A DNA stretch of 64,000 nucleotides from JBFWMG01 sp050251715 (GTDB taxonomy: Bacteria; Desulfobacterota; Desulfovibrionia; Desulfovibrionales; Desulfovibrionaceae). How positions within the stretch are numbered: position 1 is the stretch's first letter; each line of letters begins with the position of its first letter. The stretch is taken from the NCBI GenBank assembly GCA_050251715.1, contig JBFWMG010000001.1, forward strand, positions 268,772-332,771, given 5' to 3'. The notes below the pieces were generated by a model. The model ran no database searches. It was not told the origin of the DNA and worked only from the letters and a program-made list of their open reading frames with translations. The position numbers and the translations under genes are program-made. Of the stretch, positions 7,404 through 16,311 are shown piece after piece.

Positions 7404-10022
7404 ATGAGCACAGTCACCGTTCCCAGCTTTTCGTCGCCCGACGTGACGTATGCCATCAACCCGGCCTTGCAGACATGCACCTGCCGGGAATGGACGACGC
7501 GGCGCTTCCGTTTTGAGGAGGGCGACCCGCGCCGGCTGTGCAAACATCAACTCAAACTGCTGCTTGAGGAGCAGGAGCCGCTGCCTCCCGATGCCGAGGA
7601 TGCGCGGGAGGATCGCCTGTTCCGCCGCGTGCTCGCCCTTGGTGTCGATTTTCCCCTGTGCCGTTTCTATGAACCCATGGCCGTGATGAACGTGGAGTAT
7701 GATGTCTTCTTCCGGCTCAACCGCAAGAGTCCGTGGGTGGACGTCATTTCCGACGACGGCGTGTTCTCGTACAATCTCATAGAGAAACGGTGGGACCGCC
7801 AGCGTGTGCCCGTGGAAGGCTCCGGCGTGGTGGACGCCATCCTGGCCGTGCTGGATGAGGAGCAGGGCGCCGTTACCAAGGAAAAAAAGCGGCGGCGTTT
7901 TTTCCGGTTTTCCGTCCGGTTCGGCATCGCCTCGCTGGCCACGTTCCTCGTGGTGCTGGCGGGTGGGTTGGTGCTGGGCGTGTCCTGGTTCGGCGGCACG
8001 CGTGCCGTGGGGCATCTCACCCAGTCGATCATGAACGACAAGGCCGAATTCGTCATCGACAAGACCCTGAACTATATGGACCCGGCCAGCGGCACGGCGG
8101 TGTTGTTGTCGGGATATCTGGCGGGCTACCGCGCCTTTGACCAGTTCTTCGATTCGGACGTGCGCCGCCTCATTGGCGACTACATGGACGCCAACGAGCA
8201 GATTGTGCGCATTTCCTACGCCACGCCCGACGGTTCCTATTTCATGGTGCGCAGGATGCCGGACGGCAGCCGTAGCGCCCAGGTGGTGACCCTTGCCAAA
8301 GGGCGCGCCATGGGCCGCTGGATGCACGCCAACAACGAATGGTCCGCCACCCTGCACGACACCGAGGACTCGCTGGATACCGCCCAGGGGCTGACGCAGA
8401 CCCCGTGGTACCAGCGGGCCGTGGGCCGAGGCGAAATGGTGTGGACGGACGTGTATATTTTTGACGAGGAAAAGACGCCGGGTCTGACCTGCGCCGTGCC
8501 CGTGCAGGCGGACGGCGTGATCCAGGGCGTGGTGGGCGTGGACGTGAGCGTGGGCAACCTCGCCTTTTTCCTCAACCGGTTGACCATCGGCACGCACGGC
8601 AAGGCGTACATCATCAACCGCCAGGGAGAAATCATCTCCATGCCTCTTGTGCAGGCAAACCAGTTGCACAAGCTGGTGCGCACCACCGAAAAAGACGGCG
8701 TGACCACCTTCAGCCTGCGCAAGGCCCAGGTGGCGCCTGACAAGGCCTTCGCCATGTCGGCCACGCTTTACCTGGAGTCCGTAACGGCGGGAGAGGCGAC
8801 GGATTCCCTGGCTTTCTCCGTGGAAAACCAAGCGTACATCGCCATGTACAAGGATTTTCCCTCGGGCCGCAACGCGTTTCCGTGGAGGATAGGCATCGTG
8901 GCCCCGGAAAGGGATTTCATGGGCACCATCTACGAGTATGGGCTCATCATCCTGTACGCGGCGGTCATGGTCATTCTTTTCGCGGTCATGATCGGCATGC
9001 GCCTGGCGCGCATCTTTTCCAATCCCCTGGACTATCTGTCGCGCGAAATGCACCATATTCGCGACTTCCAGTTGGAGAGCGAGGAGGAGCTGGATTCGCC
9101 CATCATCGAGGTGGACACCATGGCCCGCTCGCTGGACAACATGAAGAGCGGCCTGCGCTCGTTCAAGAAGTTCGTGCCCGCCGAACTGGTGCGCGACCTC
9201 ATCGCCCTGGGCCAGGAAGCGGAACTGGGCGGTGAAAACCGCACCATCACCACCCTGTTCACCGACATCGCCGGGTTCACCAAGATTTCAGAGGAAACCC
9301 CGCCGGATGACCTTGTCATGCGCCTTGGTGACTATCTCAGCCATCTTTCGGTCATCATCCACCAGCAGCAGGGCACGGTGGACAAGTACATCGGCGACGC
9401 CATCATGGCCTTTTGGGGCGCGCCGCTCATGCTGGAGGACCACGCCTTCAAGGCGTGCCGCGCGGCCCTGCAATGCCAGGCCGTGCTGCGCGGGCTGGAG
9501 GAGCGGTGGAAGGAATCGGACATCCCCATGTTCCACACGCGGTTTGGCATCAACACGGGCAAGGCCATCGTGGGCAACATGGGCGCTCCCGAGCGGCTCA
9601 ACTATACGGCGCTGGGCGACAGCATCAACCTGGCCAGCCGTCTTGAGAGCCTCAACAAGCAGTACGGCACCAAGATCCTCTTGAGCGAAAACACCTACCG
9701 GCAGGTGCACAAGCAGATGGCCGCTCGCCGTCTGGACCTGGTGGCGGTCAAGGGCAAGCAGAAGCCGGTGTACATTTTCGAGCTGGTGGCCGAGCTGCCC
9801 GACCTGACCGAGGAGCAGCAACATCTCATCACCCTGTTCGAGCAGGGCTTTGACCGCTACCTGCAACGCGATTGGCCCGGCGCCCAGGCGGTGTTCAACG
9901 AGGTGCTCCTTGCCCGGCCCGACGACGGCCCGGCCAAGGTGTTCATCGAACGGTGCGACTATTTCGCCGCCAACCCGCCCGAACAGGGGTGGACCGGCGT
10001 CTTTGTGGCCAAGAGCAAGTAG
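7404..10022 (+). CDS. Membrane class III adenylate/guanylate cyclase with N-terminal SWIM-like zinc motif
   Basis: 872 residues from ATG 7404; an upstream in-frame extension has no family character. Residues 25-48 form CxC-x18-CxH (Cys25, Cys27, Cys46, His48), matching the SWIM zinc-finger pattern. A helix at 173-195 and another near 513-533 enclose a roughly 315-residue extracytoplasmic dCache-like sensor. A linker follows, then the cyclase domain at about 612-795 with metal Asp621 in LFTDIAGFT and Asp665 in KYIGDAIMAFWGAP, and the LNYTALGDSINLASRLE segment. The last 70 residues resemble a TPR helix pair, common after these cyclases. Family knowledge says it makes cAMP (less likely cGMP). 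The cytoplasmic zinc module before the first membrane helix is unusual. Confidence 0.87.
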   Translation: MSTVTVPSFSSPDVTYAINPALQTCTCREWTTRRFRFEEGDPRRLCKHQLKLLLEEQEPLPPDAEDAREDRLFRRVLALGVDFPLCRFYEPMAVMNVEYDVFFRLNRKSPWVDVISDDGVFSYNLIEKRWDRQRVPVEGSGVVDAILAVLDEEQGAVTKEKKRRRFFRFSVRFGIASLATFLVVLAGGLVLGVSWFGGTRAVGHLTQSIMNDKAEFVIDKTLNYMDPASGTAVLLSGYLAGYRAFDQFFDSDVRRLIGDYMDANEQIVRISYATPDGSYFMVRRMPDGSRSAQVVTLAKGRAMGRWMHANNEWSATLHDTEDSLDTAQGLTQTPWYQRAVGRGEMVWTDVYIFDEEKTPGLTCAVPVQADGVIQGVVGVDVSVGNLAFFLNRLTIGTHGKAYIINRQGEIISMPLVQANQLHKLVRTTEKDGVTTFSLRKAQVAPDKAFAMSATLYLESVTAGEATDSLAFSVENQAYIAMYKDFPSGRNAFPWRIGIVAPERDFMGTIYEYGLIILYAAVMVILFAVMIGMRLARIFSNPLDYLSREMHHIRDFQLESEEELDSPIIEVDTMARSLDNMKSGLRSFKKFVPAELVRDLIALGQEAELGGENRTITTLFTDIAGFTKISEETPPDDLVMRLGDYLSHLSVIIHQQQGTVDKYIGDAIMAFWGAPLMLEDHAFKACRAALQCQAVLRGLEERWKESDIPMFHTRFGINTGKAIVGNMGAPERLNYTALGDSINLASRLESLNKQYGTKILLSENTYRQVHKQMAARRLDLVAVKGKQKPVYIFELVAELPDLTEEQQHLITLFEQGFDRYLQRDWPGAQAVFNEVLLARPDDGPAKVFIERCDYFAANPPEQGWTGVFVAKSK

Positions 10023-10394
10023 CCCGGCCCAGCCCCCGGCCCCCGGCCCCCGGCGTCCGATCCCAGCCTTCGGTTCCCAGCCCCAGCGTTCAGCCCCCAG
10101 CCCTCTCTCCCGGCCCCGATCCCAATCCTTATATTTTGCCCCCGGCCTCCGGTTCCGGCTGCCCGCGTTGCGCGCGGCGATCCGCCCAAGCGCACCGCAC
10201 GCCAGCCTCTCGCAAGCGGCATGGGAGAGAGGCGGTGTGCAGGGCCAAGGGGGCGAGGCGCGTGGCGCGGGGCGCGCCTGGGCACGCGAGGGAGGCGGTG
10301 CGTTGAAGGCGCGTAACCGCCAGGAAGACGGCGCCACGGGTTTTCCGGCCGCGTGCAGGGGGGCCGCTGCCGCCAGCGGCGAAGGGAAGGGGGG
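10023..10394. other. Low-complexity C-rich intergenic stretch
   Basis: 372 bases between the convergent cyclase and PilZ genes. The first 120 bases are degenerate iterations of CCCGGCC, CCCAGCC and CCCCAGC words. I see no gene, no T-rich terminator and no longer repeat. Confidence 0.5.
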
Positions 10395-11372
10395 CTAGAG
10401 TCGGCTGATGAGCGTTTCCAACTCGTCGGAGGTATGGGACATCTCCATGCTCCGCCAGTTGAACCGCATGTCCTCTTCGGAATACCGGTCCGCAATGGCC
10501 GTGAACTGAATGCCCACATAGATGCTTTGGTTCCGGTCCTCCTCGATGTTGCGCATGATGCCGCCCACCCAGAATTGCCTGTAGTCCTGCGCCTCGTCGT
10601 CAAAGATCAGGACATTGGCGCAGACCGCTTCGTCGGGCCGGTAGTCCTTGGTCCGCATGGCATAGGATATTTGCAGGCCGATGCCGTCGACGGACAGGTT
10701 GCTCACGCGGGGCAGGGCGGCCTCGTCGGTGCGCGGCTCCAGGTTCATGGCAATGTTCGGATGCAGGAATTCGAAAGTGTTGGGGCCGATGGCGGGCACC
10801 GCGAACCAGCACCGGACCTTGATGAGGTTCTGGTTTTTGATGTCCTTTCGGTTGCGGCTGCGCCGGGGAATGAATTCGAAGTGGAGCATGCGCTTGAGCA
10901 GCAGTTGCCTGGGGCCGACCTCCTTGATGAAGGTCTTGAAGCAGTTCACGTATGTGCCTTGAAAGCGCATGGGCGTGGTATGCACAAGGACAAGCTGGTT
11001 CTTGCTGAACGCGACTTCCCCTTTGTAGTAGACAATCTTGAGCAGCACCTGCCCGTCATCGAATTCCGTAATGCGGCCCTTGCAGGCAAATATGAAGGTG
11101 TTGTCTTCAACCGTGAAGACTTCAACAGGAACCTTGCGGCGGATGATTTTTTTGAGCAGGGGATCTTTTTCCCGCCGCTTGCTGGCGTTCATGTTGCATT
11201 GTATGAATGAGCGGATCCATATTTGGTATTTTTTGTAGATAAAGATGGCGTAGAGAGTGACGGGAATGCCTATTCCTGCCAGCAGAATAAAGGAGTTGCC
11301 GCCCAGAAAGTCGGTTATGGCGGTTCCCATGCGGGAAAAGATGCTCAGGTCGAAAAGAGAGAAAAAATCCAT
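10395..11372 (-). CDS. PilZ-domain c-di-GMP effector protein
   Basis: 325 residues with an N-terminal membrane helix (residues 25-46, NSFILLAGIGIPVTLYAIF). The middle part resembles the YcgR-type N-terminal domain. The C-terminal PilZ domain carries both c-di-GMP contacts: the Arg-rich RRSRNRK near residue 170 and NLSVDGIGL ([DN]xSxxG) near residue 227. PilZ proteins transduce c-di-GMP levels to motility, secretion or polysaccharide machinery. An HD-GYP phosphodiesterase gene lies at 58573. Its target cannot be named from the sequence. Confidence 0.84.
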   Translation of the reverse strand: MDFFSLFDLSIFSRMGTAITDFLGGNSFILLAGIGIPVTLYAIFIYKKYQIWIRSFIQCNMNASKRREKDPLLKKIIRRKVPVEVFTVEDNTFIFACKGRITEFDDGQVLLKIVYYKGEVAFSKNQLVLVHTTPMRFQGTYVNCFKTFIKEVGPRQLLLKRMLHFEFIPRRSRNRKDIKNQNLIKVRCWFAVPAIGPNTFEFLHPNIAMNLEPRTDEAALPRVSNLSVDGIGLQISYAMRTKDYRPDEAVCANVLIFDDEAQDYRQFWVGGIMRNIEEDRNQSIYVGIQFTAIADRYSEEDMRFNWRSMEMSHTSDELETLISRL

Positions 11373-11624
11373 TCCCGGCTCCCGGCGCAGGTGTCAGCAG
11401 GCCTGGATACGGCCCCATAAAGCCAAAACGCTCCGTATCTCCCGCTTTTGTCCCATGTTCATGGAAAACCGTCAAGAGGCTAAGGGAAACGGGAGGGATT
11501 GCGCCGGGCGTTTACTAACAGGGCGTGAAAGGGTAACTTCGCGTATGGCTCCCGTGCGGTGTGCACGGGGAACCCCACGGACATGCGGCGGCGTTGCCGT
11601 GCAATAGGAACAAGCGAGAGAGCC

Positions 11625-12272
11625 ATGCAATATTTTCTGGATACGGCCAATCTGGAGGAGATCGAAAACGCCAAGCGCTACGGCCTGGTGGACGGCGTGA
11701 CGACCAACCCCACGTTGCTGGCCCGCGAGGGCGGCGACTGGCGCGCCCAGGCCAAGGCCATCTGCCGGGAGGTGCCCGGCCCGGTGAGCCTGGAGGTGGT
11801 GGGCGTCACGGCCGAGGACATGATCCGCGAGGCGCGCGAGTTGGTGGCCATTGGTCCCAACGTGGTGGTCAAGATTCCCATGATCCCGGAGGGCATCATC
11901 GCGGTGCGCGAGTTGGCCTCCAAGCAGATCGAGACCAACGTCACGCTGGTCTTTTCCCCTCTCCAGGCCTTGGCCGCGGCCAAGGCGGGAGCCAGCTACG
12001 TCAGCCCCTTTGTGGGTAGGCTCGATGGCATTGGCCACGACGGCATGGAAATGGTGAGCCAGATTGCGCGCATCTTCGACCTGTACGGCTTTGCGACCAA
12101 GATCATCGTGGCCAGCGTGCGCCATCCCAAGCACATCCTGGACGCGGCGCTCATGGGCGCGCATGTGGCCACCGTGCCCTATGGCGCGCTCATGGACAGC
12201 CTCAAGCACCCCCTCACGGACAAGGGGCTCGACGCCTTTCTGGCTGATTGGAAAAAACTGACCGGGGCGTAG
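11625..12272 (+). CDS. fsa: Transaldolase-like fructose-6-phosphate aldolase family protein
   Basis: 215 residues, the short form of the transaldolase family (FSA/TalC). It begins MQYFLDTANLEEI, and contains VDGVTTNPTLLA and the Schiff-base Lys in NVVVKIPM; SPFVGRLDGIGHDG and ASVRHPKHI are family segments. These enzymes are class I aldolases or small transaldolases; the true substrate (sedoheptulose-7-P or fructose-6-P chemistry) cannot be told from sequence. The start ATG 11625 has GCGAGAG upstream. Its stop lies inside a CGGGGCG/CGCCCCG hairpin (12263-12282) that may end the transcript, although no T-run follows. Confidence 0.9.
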   Translation: MQYFLDTANLEEIENAKRYGLVDGVTTNPTLLAREGGDWRAQAKAICREVPGPVSLEVVGVTAEDMIREARELVAIGPNVVVKIPMIPEGIIAVRELASKQIETNVTLVFSPLQALAAAKAGASYVSPFVGRLDGIGHDGMEMVSQIARIFDLYGFATKIIVASVRHPKHILDAALMGAHVATVPYGALMDSLKHPLTDKGLDAFLADWKKLTGA

Positions 12273-12361
12273 CCGCGCCCCGTAAAGCGGATGCGGCCAC
12301 CCGAACGGGTGATGCGGCATGTTCGCTCTAACAAATTGAAATAACGATATATTGTGTGCGC

Positions 12362-13420
12362 TCAGCGCTTGAGCAGGAAGTGGAAAAAGGCCTGCACGTA
12401 GCGGCCCGAGATGACGTCGGGCAGGGAAAAGGCGGGCAGGGTGTCCGTGGTCGGTTCGTTGGTAAAGGCAAAGAGGATTTCCTCGGACAGGCGCGTGAGC
12501 GCGGGCGCGAGCACGTCGTCCCACAGCTCGCGCTGCATGTCGCCGGGCAGGTCGTAGGTGCGGCACTGCAAGGGGCGGTGCGCAAACACGATACAGCCGT
12601 CCGGCCCCTGCAACGGGCACACCGCCCCGGCGTCGAACAGGCAGCACGCCTCGTCGTCCGTCGCGCACAGGCCGGACAGGGCGCGTTCCTTGCGCGCGGA
12701 GGCCACCGCGCGGTCAATGGCCTGGGCGCGGTCCTGGCTGGACAGTTTGCTGTCGATGGCGTGGCGCAGGCACACGGCCTCGGCCAGGGTCAGGCGCACG
12801 GGCACGCCGCCGCACCGGTCGTGGTCGCGGCCGCAGCGGGGGCCGGGGCCATGGTACAGGTCGTCCGCCCGGCCCGCAATGGCCTCGTAGTCGCGGAAAA
12901 ACGGCCCCAGGTCCACCAGACGGCCGTTTTCCAGCGAGGGCTCGCGGATGGTCAGGCGGGGGCTGGTGCGGCCATATTTGCGCACGGTCCACCACTGCTC
13001 GAAATTGGTGGGCTGGGAGCGCAGATGCTTGAGAATGCGCGCCGCGCCCCGGTGGCCCAGTCCCCGGCGCAGCAGATAGGCGTTGAGCACCGTGCCGGTG
13101 CGGCCGATGCCGTGGCGGCAGTGGATATAGGTCTTTTTCCCCAGGTACAGGCACTCGTCGAGCCACGCCAGCGTCTCCTCCAGGGCATGCAACTCCGGCG
13201 CTTCCTCGTCCCCGATGGGCATGTAGCGCACCTCGAAGCCGTGCGCCGCCTCGACATGGTGCAGGTCGCAAAACTCGCCGCACAGGTTCAGGATGGCGTC
13301 AACGCCCTCATGCTTGAGCCGGTCGAGCTGCTCCACGGACAGCGGCGCGCCCCCAACGGCCAGATGGTCCGTGACCCAGGTCAGGGCCGTGGCGCGCTTC
13401 CTGGGCTTGGGAAAACGCAT
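12362..13420 (-). CDS. Cys-based protein phosphatase fused to YkgJ-type Cys-cluster domain
   Basis: 352 residues. The N-terminal 160 residues form a dual-specificity-type phosphatase with the loop HCRHGIGRTG (His100, Cys101, Arg107), the full CX5R active site. The C-terminal half has many Cys (196, 203, 217, 252, 259, 260) and the segment HRPLQCRTYDLPG, as in YkgJ/CxxCxxCC proteins that hold a metal or Fe-S centre. Its ATG shares one base with the stop of the upstream dikinase-like gene (TGATG), so the two are likely translated together. Reversal of a phosphorylation made by that operon is the natural hypothesis; the substrate is unknown. Confidence 0.82.
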   Translation of the reverse strand: MRFPKPRKRATALTWVTDHLAVGGAPLSVEQLDRLKHEGVDAILNLCGEFCDLHHVEAAHGFEVRYMPIGDEEAPELHALEETLAWLDECLYLGKKTYIHCRHGIGRTGTVLNAYLLRRGLGHRGAARILKHLRSQPTNFEQWWTVRKYGRTSPRLTIREPSLENGRLVDLGPFFRDYEAIAGRADDLYHGPGPRCGRDHDRCGGVPVRLTLAEAVCLRHAIDSKLSSQDRAQAIDRAVASARKERALSGLCATDDEACCLFDAGAVCPLQGPDGCIVFAHRPLQCRTYDLPGDMQRELWDDVLAPALTRLSEEILFAFTNEPTTDTLPAFSLPDVISGRYVQAFFHFLLKR

Positions 13421-15930
13421 CACGCCTCTCCGGCCCGCACGGCGCGGGCGCCCATCAGCTCCTCCACGCCGCGCAGGAAATCCCGTTCCAGGGCGTCCAC
13501 CTGCGGCGCCTCGGCCAGCTGCATGTCCAGCAGCCGGGTGCGCGCCAGCAGATAGCCCAGGATGGCCAGGCTTTGCCGGGTGCGGGTGGCGTCCACATGG
13601 TCCTGGCCCGCGTCGAGCATGTCGCCGGTCACGCGTACCGTGAACCCGTACCGGGTGAGGATGCGCGAGATGAAGCCCACGCGCAGGAGCCGCCCCTCGG
13701 ACGTGCCGCCGCCGCCCTTGAAGCGGAAATTGATGTAGTTGTTGGGCGCGTCGCCGCCGCACAGGCTGTCCACCACGGCGAAATGGTAGCCGAATCGCAG
13801 CATGAGGTGCATGTAGTCCGGCCCCAGCACGGCGTAGCTGGCCAGCATGCGCGCGTCCTTGGACACGATGCCCGCGCTCACCTTGTCAAACGCCTCCCAG
13901 TCCATGTGCGTCAGCCCGTCGTGCCACACCACGCCGCTGGCCGACAGCCCCCACCACAGCGACCACATGGGCAGGCAGGAGATGTCGTTGGGCGTGACCT
14001 CCTTGCGCGTGGCCGCCGCCTCCAGCAGGCCGCCGCCCAGGTCGAGCACGTACATGACCAGCGGCAGGTGGGTCTTGAGCTTGCGCGAGCGGTGCATGGC
14101 CCGCCCGCCCTTGTCCACCAGCGAGAACATCTCGCTGACCGCCATTTCGTGGGCGTAGCGCACCGCATCGTGGATGGACCGCCAGCGCTGCGGGACGAAA
14201 TTCTCCGCGTCGGGATCGGTGAGCGTGAGCCGGGAGATGCCGGGCATCACCGCGTCGAGCCTGCGCGCGAGCGGGGTTTTGGGACTTTCCCCGGCGCGCG
14301 CCATCAGCGCCTCCACCCGGCCCTGCAGCACGCGGCCGTTCCAGCCGTCCACCGTGACCACGTGGCCCTGAGGCAGGGCGTGGGCCATGTCGCGGTGGGT
14401 GACCAGCACGGGCACGCCGAATTCGCGGGCCACGGAGGCGAAATGGCTGGCGCGGCTGCCGGTGCGGGCGATGACGCCCTGCACCGTGCGTACGGTGCGC
14501 GCCAGGGCGGGCGCAAGGTTTTGCACCACGATCACCGATCCGGGCGGGATGCGCGCCACGTCCATGACCGCGTCCACATGGTACAGGGGGCCGCAGCCGA
14601 TGCCCGCTGCGGCGCGTTCGCAGGCGTCGACCAGGATGGCCGCGCCGTGCGTTTCGGCCGCGCCGGGCAGGCCGATGGGCGGCGGCAGGGCGGCCTCGCG
14701 GCGCTGGGGCCGCGTTTGCAGCAGGATCAGGCGGCCCGTCTCGTCCAGCGCCCATTCCACGTCCTGGGGCGCGCCGAACAATCCCTCCAGTTCCATGCCC
14801 AGGCCCGCCAGGGCCAACACCTGGTTGTGGTCCAGCAGGGCCGGGCCGCGCGTGTCCACCCGTTCGGGCCGCATGGCCTGGCCGCCCGGCGCGGGGGCGT
14901 CGGGCCGGGGCAGGCTGTAGACCTGGGGCGTGGCCTGGCCGTCCACCAGGGCCGATCCCAGGCCCGCCACCGCGTACACGCCCAGCGACGGGTCGCCCGC
15001 CTCGGACAGCTTGGGGTCGTGGGTGTAGATGACGCCCGACACGCGCGAGGCGACCATGGGCATGACCAGCACGGCCATGGGCGTCTCCAGGTCGGACAGG
15101 CCGCACAGGATGCGGTAGGTCACGGCCTTGGGCGAATACTTGCTCGCCAGCACCCGCTTGTAGGCCCGGCCCAGGGAGGCGGGCGTGACGTGCAGTTCCG
15201 TGGCGTACTGCCCGGCGAACGAGGATTCGCCGTCTTCGGCCACCGCGCTGCTGCGCACGGCGAAAAAAACGTCGTGCCCCAGAGCCGTGGCGGCCTCGTC
15301 CAGGTCGTGGGCCAGCGAGGGAGGCACCTCGGCGGCAAGGATCAGGTCGCGGATGGCCCCGCATTGCAGGGCAAGCTCCTCGGGCTTGGACAGGACGGCG
15401 TTGCGCAGCTTGTCCGTGATGATTTCCCGCAGCTCGTTGTGTTCGATGAAATAGTGGAACGCCGCGGCGGTGGCCACGAAGCCGGGCGGCGCGGTGACGC
15501 GGGCACGGGCGGCGGCCAGTGCCAGATTGGCGGCCTTGCCGCCCGCCATGTCCGCCTCGCCCGCGGCCTCGCGCAGGGGGATGACGTGGGGCGGCGACAC
15601 GTCGGGCGCGGGCAGGCTGACGCCCATGCGCATGTAGAAGATGCGTTTTTCCAGATATTCGGAGAGGCCCATGTGCCGACCGGGATTCAGGTCGGCCAGC
15701 CGGGCCATGAGCAGCCGGGCGCGGTCGGCCAGATGGCCGCACAGCCACTCCACCCGCGCCCAGTCCACGGGGTCGTGGCCGTAGTGGATTTCCTCCAGCT
15801 CGGCGATGAGCTCCAGGCAGGCCTCGTCGTGCTCCAGCAGCTCCTTGAAGGCGTTGTACCGCGTGCGCAGCAGCGCGCCAGGGGCAAAGATCTGGTAGGT
15901 CCAGTGCTTGAAGAGCTGGGTCAGCGACAT
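13420..15930 (-). CDS. Dikinase-like phosphotransferase A (ATP-grasp + phosphohistidine domain, novel C-terminus)
   Basis: 836 residues. Residues 1-110 are a helical domain (FKELLEHDEACLELIAELEE). The PPDK/PEP-synthase ATP-grasp follows: AGGKAANL (130-136), AVRSSAVAEDGESSFAGQ (RSSA at 226-229), DVEWALDETGRLILLQTRP (390-408). The swivelling phosphohistidine domain has TGSRASHFASVAREFGVP with His496. The TIM-barrel PEP/pyruvate domain of real PPDK or PEP synthase is absent. In its place is a domain of about 250 residues with HDxxxxxHE (587-595), DLGGG (630-634), RFGYH (712-716), FKGG (737-740) and TRLLDM (798-803), shared with two paralogues in this window. ATP hydrolysis with phosphate capture on His496 is expected from the fold; the acceptor is unknown. 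Operon partners are a receiver, a kinase and a phosphatase. Confidence 0.83.
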   Translation of the reverse strand: MSLTQLFKHWTYQIFAPGALLRTRYNAFKELLEHDEACLELIAELEEIHYGHDPVDWARVEWLCGHLADRARLLMARLADLNPGRHMGLSEYLEKRIFYMRMGVSLPAPDVSPPHVIPLREAAGEADMAGGKAANLALAAARARVTAPPGFVATAAAFHYFIEHNELREIITDKLRNAVLSKPEELALQCGAIRDLILAAEVPPSLAHDLDEAATALGHDVFFAVRSSAVAEDGESSFAGQYATELHVTPASLGRAYKRVLASKYSPKAVTYRILCGLSDLETPMAVLVMPMVASRVSGVIYTHDPKLSEAGDPSLGVYAVAGLGSALVDGQATPQVYSLPRPDAPAPGGQAMRPERVDTRGPALLDHNQVLALAGLGMELEGLFGAPQDVEWALDETGRLILLQTRPQRREAALPPPIGLPGAAETHGAAILVDACERAAAGIGCGPLYHVDAVMDVARIPPGSVIVVQNLAPALARTVRTVQGVIARTGSRASHFASVAREFGVPVLVTHRDMAHALPQGHVVTVDGWNGRVLQGRVEALMARAGESPKTPLARRLDAVMPGISRLTLTDPDAENFVPQRWRSIHDAVRYAHEMAVSEMFSLVDKGGRAMHRSRKLKTHLPLVMYVLDLGGGLLEAAATRKEVTPNDISCLPMWSLWWGLSASGVVWHDGLTHMDWEAFDKVSAGIVSKDARMLASYAVLGPDYMHLMLRFGYHFAVVDSLCGGDAPNNYINFRFKGGGGTSEGRLLRVGFISRILTRYGFTVRVTGDMLDAGQDHVDATRTRQSLAILGYLLARTRLLDMQLAEAPQVDALERDFLRGVEELMGARAVRAGEA

Positions 15931-15937
15931 GGGCGCG

Positions 15938-16297
15938 TCACAAGGCCAGAACCTCGGCCACCTTCTGTTCCAGTTCGTCCTTGTCGATGGGCTTGACGCA
16001 GTATTCGTTGGCGCCCAGCTTCAGGGACTGTCTGGCCGTTTCCAGGGTGGGGTAGCCGGTCAGCATGATGGCCTTGACCGAGGGCGATGTTTTTTTCAAT
16101 TCCTCCAACACCTCCACACCGGTCATCTTCTTCAGCTTGATGTCGAGGATGGCGAGATCGACGTTGTGCTTCGCCGCATGGCGCAGCGCGTCCTCCTCTT
16201 CGGTAAAGGCGGTCACGCTATGGCCTTTGCGTTCCAGAATGCGCTTGACGAGCACGCCCGCGTCCGTCACGTCGTCCAATACGATGATGTGCGCCAT
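15938..16297 (-). CDS. Single-domain response regulator (receiver only)
   Basis: 119 residues, one receiver domain and no output domain. It has the acidic pair (IIVLDD), phospho-acceptor Asp in LAILDIKLKKMTG, the switch Thr in IMLTGYP and Lys in CVKPID. The start is the ATG at 16297, 14 bases after the kinase stop, and it ends seven bases before the dikinase-like gene, so all three are co-transcribed. With no DNA-binding or enzymatic part it must act through a protein partner; the adjacent dikinase-like protein is the obvious candidate. Confidence 0.92.
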   Translation of the reverse strand: MAHIIVLDDVTDAGVLVKRILERKGHSVTAFTEEEDALRHAAKHNVDLAILDIKLKKMTGVEVLEELKKTSPSVKAIMLTGYPTLETARQSLKLGANEYCVKPIDKDELEQKVAEVLAL

Positions 16298-16311
16298 GGT
16301 GCGCCTCCCTG

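Noticed and set aside
7317..9056. 579-codon minus-strand frame opposite the adenylate cyclase
   Set aside because: Arg/His/Gly-rich composition typical of antisense shadow; the cyclase has recognised catalytic motifs.
13573..15996. 807-codon plus-strand frame opposite dikinase-like A
   Set aside because: Shadow with repetitive Gly/His/Arg composition and no ribosome site.
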